Notes: generated by a model from the sequence alone, not told the origin. Counted from the stretch's first letter, positions 1-10,394 are shown. The stretch: 64,000 bases of DNA from Gentiana macrophylla (GCA_026214975.1 CM047815.1:78273299-78337298), one strand, 5' to 3'. Program-made: numbers and translations.

Positions 1-860
1 CCGAAATCGTAGTACAAGTCGGATCACTTCAAGCTCCTACACCACCAAATGTCACTTTGAGAAAGAAGAAGAAGAACCAAAATGATAAAATCCAAGAGTA
101 GAGAAGAAATTTGAGCTAAGAACGAAGCTAATTTAAATCTAATCAAATGAAAATGAGAGTTAGGAAGGATTTTGAGGAGTAAAAGGGAAGAAAAGGGGAA
201 GGGGAGAAGATGGGAATGAGTCTCTGTATGTACATACATAATTAGATCTAAAAATCTCGTTTTTAAGCTGAAAAATCTGCTATTTTCGATATTTACGGCG
301 TGCACCGGAGGTGTCTCGGTGCACGCCGAGACATCACCGTAATTCTGTAGCTTTAGCAGCATTGACGGCCTTCAGTAATATGGAAATATCCTCGCGAGTA
401 GAGCTCCGATTTGAGTGATTCAAGTTGCGTCGGAAAGCTCATTCATTTGTCTACAACTTTCATGAAGACCACTAGTCTATAAAATGCATGTATCTGGGAG
501 AAAAATGCAGACAAAGTGAATGTAAGGCGAAAACACCAACTGTTATTGATCCGTTTCCATCCCCGGGCTTCGGTTATGGCACTCTAAGTCTCATGCCTCA
601 TCTTCCGGGCTCACGAGTCACCTATTTCCTGCATTTCCATAGCACAATATACCAAGCATAATCCCGCAAGATAAATAGGACTCGAATAGGGCCAAAACAC
701 CGTAAAATGATAAGGTTTTCCATCAATTTGATGGATTACCTCTAAGTAAGTGCTCAAAGCGTTTTTACCCAATAATCGGTCTAAAACCACCCAAAACAAG
801 CCAAGAGTGTGTCAGAACGGGGTTAAAATATGCACCAAAACATAGTAAAGTTGACTCTCA
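1..860. other. Non-genic repeat-like sequence with a short perfect hairpin
   Basis: No convincing gene is visible. A minus-strand reading frame covers 24-362, but it is low-complexity (Leu/Ser/Phe-rich) and I do not believe it. At 297-307 and 317-327 there is a perfect 11-bp inverted repeat (GGCGTGCACCG) around a 9-nt loop. The text at about 370-840 resembles LTR or untranslated retroelement sequence, but I could not assign it. The junction with Copia coding sequence at about 861 is abrupt. Confidence 0.4.
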
Positions 861-1518
861 TCACCAGCAGCTGAGCCAGTTCTTGGATAATCCAATTGAG
901 AATCAAATGAAAGCAGCTCATAGACTTCTGAGATATTTGAAGGCTAATCCACAACAAAGAATTTTCTTCCCATCTAACAACACATTCATCCTAAAAGAAC
1001 TCACTGGCATTGATTGGGGAGGATGCCCAGAGAGTAGGAAATCTATTTTAGGGTATAAGATGTTCCTAGAAGATTCTCCCATTTCCTGGAAGGCTAAGAA
1101 ATAGACAACTATCGCCAGAAGTTCTTCTGAGGTTGAATACATGGATATGGTTAATGCAACTTGTGAGATACATTGGTTGCTCTACATGTTGAAGGATTTT
1201 CCGATTCTAGTTCAACTTCATGTTGTTTTGTTCTATGACAATGCTAGTGCTTTACACGTTGCTCACAATCATGTGTTTCATGAGAAAACAAAACACATTT
1301 AAATTGACTGTCGTGTTGTTAGATATCAGGTCAAGTCAGGCTTGATCAAACTTATGCATGTTAACACCAAAGAAAGCTTTAGATGCACCTATTTTCTGCT
1401 ATTTCCTAGACAAACTAAGCATTTCCAAGCCTTTTCAGCCAAGTTCAAGTGGATAAAGGATTGATAGATGCAAGAAGGATGTGCAAGCTGATTCATTCAC
1501 CATTCTCATCTTGAGGGG
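861..1518 (+). pseudogene. Ty1/Copia RNase H relic (5'-truncated element)
   Basis: This is the last part of a Copia polyprotein. It begins inside the RT/RNase H linker (QLSQFLD-like, then HRLLRYLKAN) and continues through GIDWGGCPESRKS and DSPISWKAKK, which correspond to the conserved TDSDWAGC and SWKSKKQ blocks of Copia RNase H. It is degenerate: a TAG follows WKAKK, and the later segment matching CDNASALHVAHN and HEKTKHIEIDCRVV has stops and substitutions (FYDN for FCDN). Upstream gag, protease, integrase and RT are absent, so it is either 5'-truncated or cut by a later rearrangement. It closely resembles the RNase H of the Copia element at 51-60 kb (59747-60366), so both probably belong to one family. 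Confidence 0.8.
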
Positions 1519-1828
1519 TGTTACAATATATGGATAAATAAGTGATGGGTGCAGGAGGACGTGCATGTACTCAGCTCAACTACTTAACTCAGCTACCTTG
1601 AGAGATCAACTTATTTACTCAACTCAGCTAACTTAGATTCAGTAGACTATATAATGTTGTAACTTTCATTCAGTTGTAACTGAATGTAAATGCTGCATGT
1701 AACCATTGTAGTGAAGAATATTCTATAAATACTTCACGATCAACACATTGGAACTTAACATGTTCATTATTTTTTTATCAATAAGAATTCCGCACTTTAT
1801 TTTCTCTTGTGTTCTTTCTATTTCATCA
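1519..1828 (+). repeat. 3' LTR of the truncated Copia element
   Basis: The LTR starts directly after a purine tract (TCTTGAGGGG) with TGTTACAATATA and ends about 310 bp later at TTTCATCA. It shares its start (TGTTACA.TATAT) and its 3' region (ATCAATAA.AATT.CGCA.TTTATTTT) with the two LTRs of the Copia element at 51160 and 60421, so it is the same family. No matching 5' LTR is in the window and the target duplication cannot be checked. Confidence 0.7.
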
Positions 1829-1837
1829 ATTTCAATA

Positions 1838-2200
1838 GAATTCGAGGCAGCCATATCACTGGCCTACAACGGTATGAATTTCTCTACCTGCAAGGGAACT
1901 GCTGAGATTAAGGGTGATGCGGGAGTAGCCAGGAGCTGCTACACAGCCACCCTATCGGAAGAAAATGATGAGCTTGTTTAATAGATCCTGATGGAAGATC
2001 TCATCCCAGAAACATAACAACCTTTAGGATCTAAAGATCATACAAAATGTGTAAGCCTATGGCCAGAAAAACCATAAAAATGATCAAAATCGAATCATGG
2101 ATACCTCCAGCAAAAAAAAGGGCTAATAAGCCTTCTACAGGAATTCACAAAAATATTCATTTGGGTAGCTTCAAATATGCATGGGATACCAACTGACCTA
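1838..2200 (+). pseudogene. Ty3/Gypsy pol relic, first half (protease to RT spacer)
   Basis: The translation contains AYNGMNF and GTAEIKGDAGVARSCYTATL, which match the YNAIIGRP and GVG.VRGDQ..AR.CY segment that follows the protease in Tat/Athila-type Gypsy polyproteins. Further on it reads FIWVASNMHGIPTDLT, matching the FAWS..DMPGI block just before the RT. Several stops lie between these blocks. The text then breaks off and the next expected block (NVDPNRELVRQK) resumes at about 5291, so one relic has been split by an insertion of about 3.1 kb. Confidence 0.65.
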
Positions 2201-3179
2201 ACAGTTCATAAACTGAACTATTAGGAACATTTTATTTGTTTTGATGATGGTCATATTAGCTGTTATAGCAAGCCTGAAATAAGTCTAGTTAGAAATGTTG
2301 TATAAGATTTACTTAGAGTCTGATATGTTGTATAAGTTCAGTCAGACAAGCATTGTACTAGACTGGTAGGATGACTTAGTGAAATGAAGAACAGAAGACC
2401 AGCTGAGTGAAGACGCCCAAGACCAGCAGAGTAAAGTAAAGACCTTTATGGACTGACTTATAACCAGGAAAGTCTGTGTTGACCTTGGATAAGTCTAAGA
2501 TATGCATTACAAGTGATGGAACTTAATTTGTTAAATATGGTGTACACTGATCCCACACAAATAAAGGATCAATGAAGTAAAGGTCTATCAATTGCATCAG
2601 TACCAGTAGATCAGTATAAGTAGAAACGAAGCAGCGGACTGATACAAATCCAGTGACTAGCAAAGTGAATGAGTCACTGAACCGGCAGAAAGGCAGCAAA
2701 GTCAAGTATGTTGTCTAAATTTGATTCAGAACGTGGAAAATATGGAAATCAAGTAATTAATGCAGAATTAATCAAGGATGGACTTTATGATGACCGTTTG
2801 ATTAAAATCCGAACCACTGAAATCAAGGAGAATGAAATCAATGCAGAATTAAGGATAATTCTCCTCATTAAATAGCCAACGGACGAAATTTCAAATGAAG
2901 AGAATCAAGGCTATAAATAGAAGGCATTGACAGAATGAAAAAAAAGGAATAATCAATCAAGAAAACGATCAAGAACTCTAAGTGCTAAAACTCTGTCAAT
3001 TTCAAAAGCCTTCTTTCTGAACTTGAAAGACATATCAAGAAGATCAAACTCAAAAAACAGAGCATCAAATCTATATCAAGTACTAAGTCAGATCAAGCCA
3101 TTGTGAATTCAATTCACAACTCTTTTTGGAGCAATTGAATCAGATCGTCTAAGAAGGAATTGCAACCTTTTGTGATAGT

Positions 3180-4877
3180 TAGTGCTGCAAACGAACCAAG
3201 CTGTTTGCGAACAAGCTCGTGTTTGGCTCGATAAAGCTCGTGATTGTTTGTTTGTGAAAGATAACGAATCGAGCACAAACTAATTATTAAGCTCGTTCTA
3301 TTAATGAACGAACACGAGCCAAACTCGCGAGCGCTCGTTTATGTTCGCGAGCCGTACATCAATATACAGCTCAAATTAAATATTACTAGAAGACCTATTT
3401 AATTGAACCGTGTATACTCTTCAACTGTTCATTTTCCAACTATGCCGCTTCGGTGACTCCGCCACTTTGATGACTTTGCCTCTTCGGTTTCTACGACTTT
3501 AAAGAAGACTAAAGTCCAGAACCTTGAAGAACAAAGAATCGGCATCTCCTAACCATATATATTCTTCAACTGTACAGTCTATTGTCTTTCAATTTCAATT
3601 TCATAACTCCATCGACAAAGAAGACATTGATAAGTCTGAAGAACAAGATCGTAGATTTGTCTCTCCCCCCACTGATTTGAGGTTGCATCAAGCATCAAGC
3701 ATCAAGTAACATCATTCTTTTCCTGGAGTTCTCTTCTTCTTCTTCTAGGTACGTCTATCTGCCTCTAATATATTATCTCTATTTTTGATTGATTGGAACA
3801 AATCTGCAAATGCATAAGAATGTCTTCTCTTCTTTTGTTTTACAGGTAGAATTCATATACCAAACCAAATATTTCTATTTGTTTAAAATAGACAGAAATA
3901 TGACATTCCTTTACATTTCTTTTTTTTGCCGTATTTAGCTTTTGTAATGTGTAAATATTTACTAGATGTCTTAATCTGAATTTTTGAGCAGGCATGATGT
4001 GCCATGATTTTTATAAATATTTTGTTGTAAAAGATATTTTTGTCCTATATGCTTTTATTCTTTATATCAAGTTATGATGGTTTGTTTCAGATGATTACTT
4101 CATAGCATCTATTCTGTTTGTTTGATTTTGTGTTCCAGACATGCTAGGCAATGAATCTCATGAAGAAGCATATTGTAAGAAACAAAGAAAGAAAGTATCA
4201 AAAGTATGGGATGAAATGACTGAAGTTAAGCATGGAGACATTGCTAAAGTACAATGCAACCATTGTAAAGAGTTGTTCACAAAAATACCAGGTGATACAA
4301 TTATACGTTATCAACGCCACCTGAGAATGTGCCAATGGAAATTGCGGTTATGGGAGTAAAACGAATAAAACCAACAAGTCTTATCTTTTGCCGAGACTAC
4401 TACAAGTTGCAAGATGTGTTTTTTTCCCTTTTCTTTTCATGCATTTCGGAGTCCTTAATTCTGATAAGCACTTTTGTTTTAGTTTTAGTGATGTTCCTAA
4501 CTTAAGTTATGGTGTATGATGTATTAGACTCTTCTCTTGTTTATTTTAAATTATGGATCTTGGTGTGCAAATGTTTTTTGTTTTTTCATTTAAATTATGG
4601 ATATGGTGTTCATTTAAATATTGTTTGAAAATTGGTGCACAATTCACCGGTTTTTTTCCCAACTTATTAGTTTGGAAAAAATTGAAACAGAATAAATATC
4701 CCCAAACGAGCCTAACGAGCCGAGCCCGAATACTACAATGTTGTAGCCGAGCCGAACTCAAACAAGATTTTATGTTTGTTTGTTAAACAATCGATCACGA
4801 ACATGTTCGTTTGGTAAACGAGCTCAAATTCAAACAACAGATGTTTGGTTCGGCTCGGCTCGTTTATAAAATTTCTA
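3180..4877 (+). mobile_element. Non-autonomous hAT transposon with perfect 8-bp TSD
   Basis: The element is flanked by a perfect 8-bp duplication, GTGATAGT, at 3172-3179 and 4878-4885, the hallmark length for hAT insertions. The left end reads TAGTGCTGCAAACGAACC, and the right end on the complementary strand reads TAGAAATTTTATAAACGAGCC. Both fit the TA(A/G)NG hAT terminus and the common plant hAT type with AACGAGCC-rich subterminal repeats. Many copies of CGAGC/GCTCG lie within 200 bp of both ends. The only coding remnant is a BED-finger ORF at 4141-4359. The catalytic and dimerisation regions are missing, so movement would need a transposase supplied from elsewhere. Confidence 0.85.
4141..4359 (+). 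CDS. BED-type zinc-finger fragment inside hAT element
   Basis: A 72-residue ORF begins just after a splice-acceptor-like sequence (TTCCAG, with the ATG three bases downstream). It contains SKVWDEMTEVKHGDIAKVQC, then NHCKELF, then RYQRHLRMCQ. This is a BED zinc finger: two cysteines (C..C) followed by a late H and C, the DNA-binding N-terminal domain of hAT transposases. It has no catalytic core. The ORF is uninterrupted although the rest of the transposase is gone. It could be the surviving first coding exon of an internally deleted element or a repressor-like truncated product; nothing in the sequence decides between them. Confidence 0.55.
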   Translation: MLGNESHEEAYCKKQRKKVSKVWDEMTEVKHGDIAKVQCNHCKELFTKIPGDTIIRYQRHLRMCQWKLRLWE

Positions 4878-5290
4878 GTGATAGTCTTTGAAGGATTTTT
4901 CCCAAGGAGCAGTGTGTTGAAAACTGAGTCACTAAAGCTTTTGTAGCCAGGGAGTGATATTCTTGAGATTGTGAAGCTTGTGTAGCCAAGGACAATCATA
5001 CTATTGTATTGGTGAAAAACAATAGTGAATTCCTCCAATCATCACAGGAGAAGAGTGGACTAAGAGATTACACCACTATAAACCTTATGTTATTTACTGC
5101 ATTTACATTCAGTACTTTATTTACATGCTTGTGATTGCCTAAATAGCTTGAAAATACGTTTTAGAAGGGTAGTTATTTTCCGGTGAGCAAAAGCTTTTGC
5201 AACTCTTGAGGTTTAAGTTTTTATAACTTCCAATATAGTCATTCACTCCCCCCTGCCCCTCTGACTATATTTCACCCTTCTCTGGGACCA

Positions 5291-5951
5291 ACATGAACGT
5301 TGACCCGAACAGAGAACTAGTTCGACAAAAAAACATCACTTCGCGCTTGGAAGAAAGAAAGCAATCAAGAAGGAGGTAGCGCAATTACTGGAAGCTAAAA
5401 TTGTTAGGGAAGTCTTCTATCCTGTCTGGATATCAAATCCAATTATGGTACCAAAACCGGATAGTAGCCAAAGAATATGCAGACTTCACCGACCTCAACA
5501 AGACATGTCCAAAGGACTGTAATCCCTTATCATGAATTGATGACCTCGTGGATTCAACAGTAGGAAACGAGATTTTTTATTACTTGGATGCATACAAAGG
5601 CTACCATCGGATCAAGATGGCTGAGGATGATGCGGGAAAAGAGGCGGAGGCACGTTATAGTAAATGGGGTCCGCGGACCCCACTAAAAATAAGAAAATAC
5701 TACATTTTTTATCTATAGAAAAATATTTCGAACCCCGTAAAATAAATATTTAAATTTAAAAAAAGACTTACGGACCCCGCTGAACTAAATTTCTGGATCC
5801 GCCATTGTGCGGAAAGAACCTCCTTCATAGAAGAGATCGATATGTTCGGCTGCATAACCAAGTTGTTCGCCTTGAAAATCACGGCGCCGCGTACCACAGA
5901 TTGGTCGATAAGATATTTGCAAATCATATCAGAAAGAACATGGAAGTATAC
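5291..5951 (+). pseudogene. Ty3/Gypsy reverse transcriptase relic, second half
   Basis: The relic resumes with MNVDPNRELVRQK, then VAKEYADFTDLNKTCPKD, LDAYKGYHRIKMAEDDA, and after a MITE, NHGAAYHRLVDKIFANHIRKNMEVYA. These are conserved Gypsy RT blocks 1-4 (VDFTDLNKACPKD, LDAYSGYHQI, A.YQRLVDKIF). The catalytic YVDD that should follow MEVY is lost. Stops and frameshifts occur throughout. The relic is interrupted at 5641-5808 by a 168-bp inverted-repeat element and is followed immediately by an unrelated RNase H fragment, so the Gypsy element is truncated at its 3' side here. Confidence 0.75.
5641..5808. mobile_element. Small inverted-repeat element (MITE) inside Gypsy RT
   Basis: The 168-bp insert interrupts the RT reading between AEDDAGK and TSFI. 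Its ends are imperfect inverted repeats: GAGGCGGAGGCACG at the left, and the complement of GGATCCGCCATTGT at the right. Both are followed inward by GGGGTCCG. The flanks GCGGGAAAA (5632-5640) and GCGGAAAGA (5809-5817) look like a decayed 9-bp target duplication, which would favour a Mutator-like origin. With two mismatches this stays tentative. Confidence 0.5.
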
Positions 5952-6235
5952 GCTTGGCATGGGATGCTAGATTTCGGAGCATCATTTTTTTTTTTTTTTT
6001 TGCTTTTTGAGGGGTAACCGGGTAAGGAGCATCATTTTGGAGTCTGATTCTTTATCAGCTGTCACAAGTATCCAAAATGGGGAAGAAAGAGACTCAAGAG
6101 AAGGCGTCGTCATTGAAGACTACACATGCATGTTGAAGAAATATTGGAATCGTGTCATCCGACATACGCGTTGAGAAGGAAGTCTGGTGGCTGATCATTG
6201 GACCTCCCTTGGGCACTTACCTCTGCTAGTAAGTA
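5952..6235 (+). pseudogene. RNase H (RVT_3-type) fragment of a non-LTR element
   Basis: Ignoring a 50-bp interruption, the translation reads AWDARFRSIILESDSLSAVT, then IQNGEERDSREGVVIEDYTC, then RHTR and EGSLVADHWTSLGHL. This matches the plant RVT_3 RNase H found at the C-terminus of many LINE polyproteins (VILESDSL...; VIEDI...; V.REGN.VAH.LA.LG). One stop lies after HTR. It has no flanking RT, so it is an isolated fragment. The LINE at 22.7-27.9 kb shows no such domain, so the fragment comes from another family or from a host RNase-H-like gene. Confidence 0.5.
5989..6025 (-). mobile_element. 37-bp retroposed poly(A) tail with 13-bp TSD
   Basis: GGAGCATCATTTT occurs at 5976-5988 and again at 6026-6038, flanking only 37 bp. 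On the minus strand the insert reads TTACCCGGTTACCCCTCAAA, then a short spacer and a run of A. This is what an extremely 5'-truncated LINE or SINE insertion looks like: just the last bases of the element plus its poly(A). The RNase H fragment reads through correctly if the insert and one duplicate are removed. Confidence 0.65.
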
Positions 6236-7012
6236 GTAACTTTGTTTTGCTTAGTGATCCCCCATAAATCATTTGTTAAAATAGTTCAAATAAACATATT
6301 GTAAGTTGAAAAGACTACTAGATTCATTACTTATTCGTTGAATAAATTTTCATAATCATGTATATTAAGAAAATGGATAGATCATTTGAACTTAATATAT
6401 AACTAATACATTGGTTTTTTTTTTTTTTTTTTTTTTTTTAAGGGAGGTTTTAAGCAAATTTCCGCAATACAAGCACGTAACACGAGAATGTGGGACGAAC
6501 CACGTTCCACACATCCAACAAGATTAAAACATTTTTTAACTAATAAATGAGCAGTGACATTTTCTTGTGTCTTAGTTTAAAAAAAAAAAAAAAGAAAAAG
6601 AAAAAAGGGAAACAGTAATAAAGCAGGAAACAAAGTTTTGCAATCCTATATGATCTCGATAAATACTCAACTAGGTCGATAAGACGATAGATCAATTGAG
6701 AATCTTCTTCAAAAGATACTCTGAAATAACCCCATGATAAATAAAACACCATCTTATGATAAATAAGTGTAAAGTCACAAAAGATTAATAATTGGTATTT
6801 ATATAAAAACGAAAATTGTCAATAAACAAAATGGAATAAATGCTTAAAAAGTTGTCTCTTTGAATATATAATATATACTTTAAAAAAAGTACAAACAATT
6901 TCAGACAGACAAAAATACCCCTTCAAAGGGACGCACGCGCGCATATCTTCAAGTCCTTCCGTTCAACTTCAGGTTTGCTTTTGTTTTTGTTTTGTTCTTT
7001 TTTTTATTCAAA
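6236..7012. other. Intergenic sequence, poly(T) tract and AT-rich spacer
   Basis: No gene is seen. A run of more than 20 T starts at 6416 and is followed by AAGGGAGGTTTTAAGC and about 110 bp that ends near a second copy of AACTAATA. This could be a short antisense LINE/SINE tail, but the duplication is imperfect. The rest is AT-rich. Confidence 0.3.
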
Positions 7013-7310
7013 ACTCGTAACTTTTGATTTATAACTCCGATCATCGAAATGTTTTCACCAAAGTTCATATTTTTTTTGCTCTTTAATTTGAGCCCAAATA
7101 CTATACCCTTCCGACGTAAATTTTGAAAGCCGAAAAAATATTTGCATTAACTGGAGCGTTTTTCTTATAAACGACCGTAACTTTTGATTTAGAACACCGA
7201 TTATCAAAATTGTTTCACCAAAGTTCATTTTTTTATCTTCATTTTGAGACCTCATTTGATACCTTTTTCGACGTAGTATTTGAAAGCCGAATTTAATCGC
7301 AGCACTTACA
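7013..7310. repeat. Two-copy degenerate direct repeat, spacing about 162 bp
   Basis: The segment starting at about 7016 (CGTAACTTTTGATTTA, then TTTTCACCAAAGTTCAT, then TTGAAAGCCGAA) is repeated with substitutions starting at about 7178. The same three blocks occur in the same order and at similar spacing in both copies. No ORF follows the repeat. It may be an old tandem duplication within an LTR. Confidence 0.6.
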
Positions 7311-7395
7311 CTAACACAATATCGATGCTTGATGTCGATGATCGGACTCATTTAAGGCTTAATTAGCATTAATAGTATACGATTAGCCAATAATC

Positions 7396-7560
7396 ATGGA
7401 CTCGGAAATAGTAGAGAACAAGGCTGCATACTCAATGAAAGATTCCATTATCAATGAAGTTGTTGAACTGCTTGTTCGAACCGAAAGTTTGAGCGATTCT
7501 CGGGCTTTAATGGTCGCTTTAAAGCCTGATATTCACGACAAGTTGGATCACTTGAGGTGA
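7396..7560 (+). CDS. Unrecognised 54-residue ORF
   Basis: An ATG-initiated frame reads MDSEIVENKAAYSMKDSIIN and ends at a TGA in CACTTGAGGTGA. Just past it, in another frame, the text LDVIEAIISEFRVEIKRLLD and DDFKPQ continues the same charged, helical composition, as if one frameshift separates them. I recognise no family. It might be the eroded 5' end of a transposon or host gene; the downstream frame stops within about 90 bp. Confidence 0.2.
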   Translation: MDSEIVENKAAYSMKDSIINEVVELLVRTESLSDSRALMVALKPDIHDKLDHLR

Positions 7561-7811
7561 AGCTTGATGTTATTGAAGCGATTATAAGCGAATTCAGAGT
7601 TGAAATAAAGCGACTTTTGGATGATTTCAAGCCGCAAAATGAGCAGAAAATTAATTGATTCGAGAGCGATTTTCAACACCATTTTTGGTTGAATCAAAAC
7701 ATCTCAAGGCTCTTGAAAAGGCTTTTGAACTGAAAGATTGATGATTTTGAGAATGAAAATTTAATAAAATAAAACTCATATTCAACAAACTTGAGAGAAG
7801 GAAAAAGTCAT

Positions 7812-7990
7812 TATCGATCACAACATTATCACTATCGATCAGTGATATCGATATTAGATCACAACGATGATCGATGATCGTGATCGTCGATTACAATGAT
7901 GATCGTGATCACGAGAATGAGATGATCGATATCACGAATGATGATCGATACACGAGAATGAAAGATCGCGATGATCGATGTCGATTATCA
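7812..7990. repeat. GATC/ATCGAT-rich low-complexity cluster
   Basis: About 180 bp are crowded with GATC, ATCGAT and GATGATCG words, giving more than a dozen GATC sites. It has the look of a decayed GATGATC-type microsatellite. No ORF or hairpin of note was seen. Confidence 0.6.
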
Positions 7991-9278
7991 CATTCAAACA
8001 CAAGAACACACTAACAGTATCACGGTGCGTGAGCTTGCTAAGTTTGATCCTTATGACATAAACAACTTTTATAACAAAGTGGATATATAATCATGTCATG
8101 TGCCAAGAAAAAAAGTAATTAAGACTGTAATTAATTAGCAAATGGATGTAGCACAGATGGATTCGAAGTTGATTGAGCTATGATATTTTGGTGATACAGC
8201 ATCAAAAAAAACCTGGAAATGTCCTCATACTCCTTATATTTTCCATCTTTATGCCTATCATCTATGTACTTTACATCATTGGCATAATTTCCCTAAAAAC
8301 CAACATTTCTTTGATCATTTTCTCTTGCATCTTGCCAATTCGAAGACTTCACAGAGGTGTTTTTTGGATTCGCTCAGGAGCCTTCTCTCATCAAATCCTC
8401 TTTTCAAGACCCTTTACTTGTGGTTTTGGAAATTCAACTTGAATCATCTCTGCTCTGTTAATTGAAAATAAATGCAAGTAAATAAATCAATTTATAGCAA
8501 AAACACGACTTGCATACTCAAATCTAGAGAAATAAAAGTTGAATCACCATGTTCAGATTTTGATGAGGAAATTACGCCAAACAACTTCATCGCTAGTCTA
8601 TCAGGAAATAGTGCAGGAAAAAGAAATTAAACAGTAAATAAATATGTGAGAAAGCCCACAAGTGTTCGTACCATTTTTAGCATAGCTCCAGCTGCCGGAG
8701 GGTCGTTTTACTTGCCGGGCAGCCATGAAATTCACAAGCCGGAACGGCTCTGATAACCCATGAACCACAATCCTTTTGTTATGCACCATCGCTGATGGTG
8801 AAAACCGTCAAAGTCTTGAGATCAGAGGAGGGATATGTTTTCTGAGAGAATAGGGGTATATTCGTCCGGTGGAATTTATTTGTCTTTAATACAACTAAAA
8901 AATTGAAGTTGGATTAGCACTTAATTAAGTAGGAAAAAATAGACTATAAATTAATTTTTCTTAAAAAATAAACGTTTAAAAACTATGTCCGAAAATGCAT
9001 CTCGTGAGATATTCGCGAAAAATTTACAAAGAATTGTTTTCCCAACATAGTTTTCAAATGTTTTTTTGAAGACATATTTTATTTTATTTTGAAGGGTAAG
9101 ACATATTTTTGAAAGACTCAAATTTTTAGGCATAAGTTTCCAGTTTTCTCTTTTTAACAAGGGTAGAGGGAGATTACTATATTTTTTTTTATTTTTTATT
9201 TTATTTATATAGAATTACTATCATTTACAAAACACTAAAATTTATAGAAATTGGTAAATCAGATCACTGCAATGTATG
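7991..9278. other. AT-rich intergenic stretch
   Basis: Apart from the possible minus-strand exon at 8601-8789, nothing coding was recognised. The reading frame at 8173-8442 is hydrophobic and low in information. The last 100 bp align loosely, in inverted orientation, with 12542-12620, so the foldback element that starts at 9279 may extend outward with decayed ends. Confidence 0.3.
8601..8789 (-). CDS. Possible first exon of an unidentified gene or relic
   Basis: On the minus strand an ATG at 8789 opens a frame MVHNKRIVVHGLSEPFRLVN, then FMAARQVKRPSGSWSYAKNG. A donor-like GTACGA lies at 8671 just after AAAAATG. The codon use looks more gene-like than its surroundings, but I recognise no family and found no convincing second exon between 8170 and 8600. 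The segment GGTTATCAGAGCC also resembles a retroelement primer-binding site, so this may be LTR-adjacent sequence rather than a gene. Confidence 0.2.
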   Translation of the reverse strand: MVHNKRIVVHGLSEPFRLVNFMAARQVKRPSGSWSYAKNGTNTCGLSHIFIYCLISFSCTIS

Positions 9279-9661
9279 ATAATTCGTTTCAGGTCAAACT
9301 TTTTCTGACATTTTTTTTTCAGGTTCCTCGTCCAAATTTAGACGATTTCGTCCAAATATAGATAAAACGTCACAATATTCATTCTTTTCCGTCCAAATTC
9401 ACTCACTGACCAAAAAGGACGGAATCCGTCCAAAATTTGGACGCTCCGTCCGAATTGTGACATATTCCATCACAATATTGACGGCTCGCCCAAATTTTGG
9501 ACGGATTCCGTCCTTTTTGGTCAGTTGAGTGAATCCGTCCAAATTTTGACTGATCCATTTGATAGCCTCGTTAAACTGAAGGACGCCTCGTCCAAATTTC
9601 GACGTATCCGTCAGATTTGAAACCCTTATCCTGTCTTCTTCCTCATTCCGCCCGATTTCAC

Positions 9662-10394
9662 CATGGCTAATCCTAATCAACAAGAAGCACATATTGTGAG
9701 TGGTTTACGGTTTATTAAATTTGGTTATTTGATGTTGAAATCCAGAAGAAAAATCGAAAATTGATGTATAATTATGTGAATTTCATGTTTTATGTTCGAT
9801 TGGAATTCAATAGTGTTATAGGGTTTAGGGTTTAGATTCGAATTCATGTATTGTATGATTTATATGTATGATGAAGTGCTTAGAATTCGAAAGGATATGT
9901 ATGATGCTTAATTCGAATGGATATGTATGAACATCAATAATATGTAATGTTAAGCTATTATTAGCCTAGGGTTTATGGTTTATTGATTTTAGGGTTTATT
10001 GATGTTCATGTAAAATTCGAAAATTCATGTATAATTTAGAGAATTTCATGTTTCATGTTCAATAGTGTGTTATTTTATTGTTGGATTGGAATTCAATTCA
10101 TGTATGGTATGATTAAATGTATGATGAGGTTCTTAGATTTGTTTAATGGTGTTCATGTAAAATTCAATGTGTGACAATATGTATGATAGTGTTATAATTT
10201 TTGATTTGAATAATGTAGTGTAATTTATGATAGTGTAATGTATGATAGTATGATAGTAGTATTGCTAATAACTTAATTTTGACAATGAGTAGGACTGATC
10301 CCGGAGAGTATAAATGCCACTAGTATTGTATTCTTTAGTTAATTTTGAAACTGATTAGTATAAATGCCTGTGGTATTGTTTGCCTTAGTTAACT
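9662..10394 (+). other. AT-rich interior of foldback element
   Basis: An ATG at 9663 opens MANPNQQEAHI and runs straight into a donor-like GTGAGTGG. This could be a remnant first exon of a transposase or captured gene, but no second exon is recognisable. The remainder repeats short words such as TTCATGT, AATTCGAA and TGTATGAT in a decayed, microsatellite-like manner. Confidence 0.25.

Larger units (their letters stand above)
2201..5290. repeat. Insertion splitting the Gypsy relic (LTR-like sequence)
   Basis: About 1.4 kb of non-coding sequence remains once the internal hAT element at 3180-4877 is removed. The left part (TGAACTATTAGGAACATTTT, then TTTTGATGATGG) and the right end (CACTCCCCCCTGCCCCTCTGACTATA, then GGGACCAACA) resemble long Copia LTRs of the SIRE type, which suggests a solo LTR. 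I could not resolve exact termini or a clean target duplication, so the boundaries are approximate. No coding domain is visible outside the hAT. Confidence 0.4.

Noticed and set aside
24..362. 112-codon minus-strand reading frame
   Set aside because: Hydrophobic, low-complexity, no homologous motif, and lies across a hairpin in repeat-like sequence.
6411..6540. A second antisense retroposon tail after the poly(T) run
   Set aside because: The flanking repeat (AACTAATA) is imperfect and offset from the poly(T), so the insertion cannot be supported.
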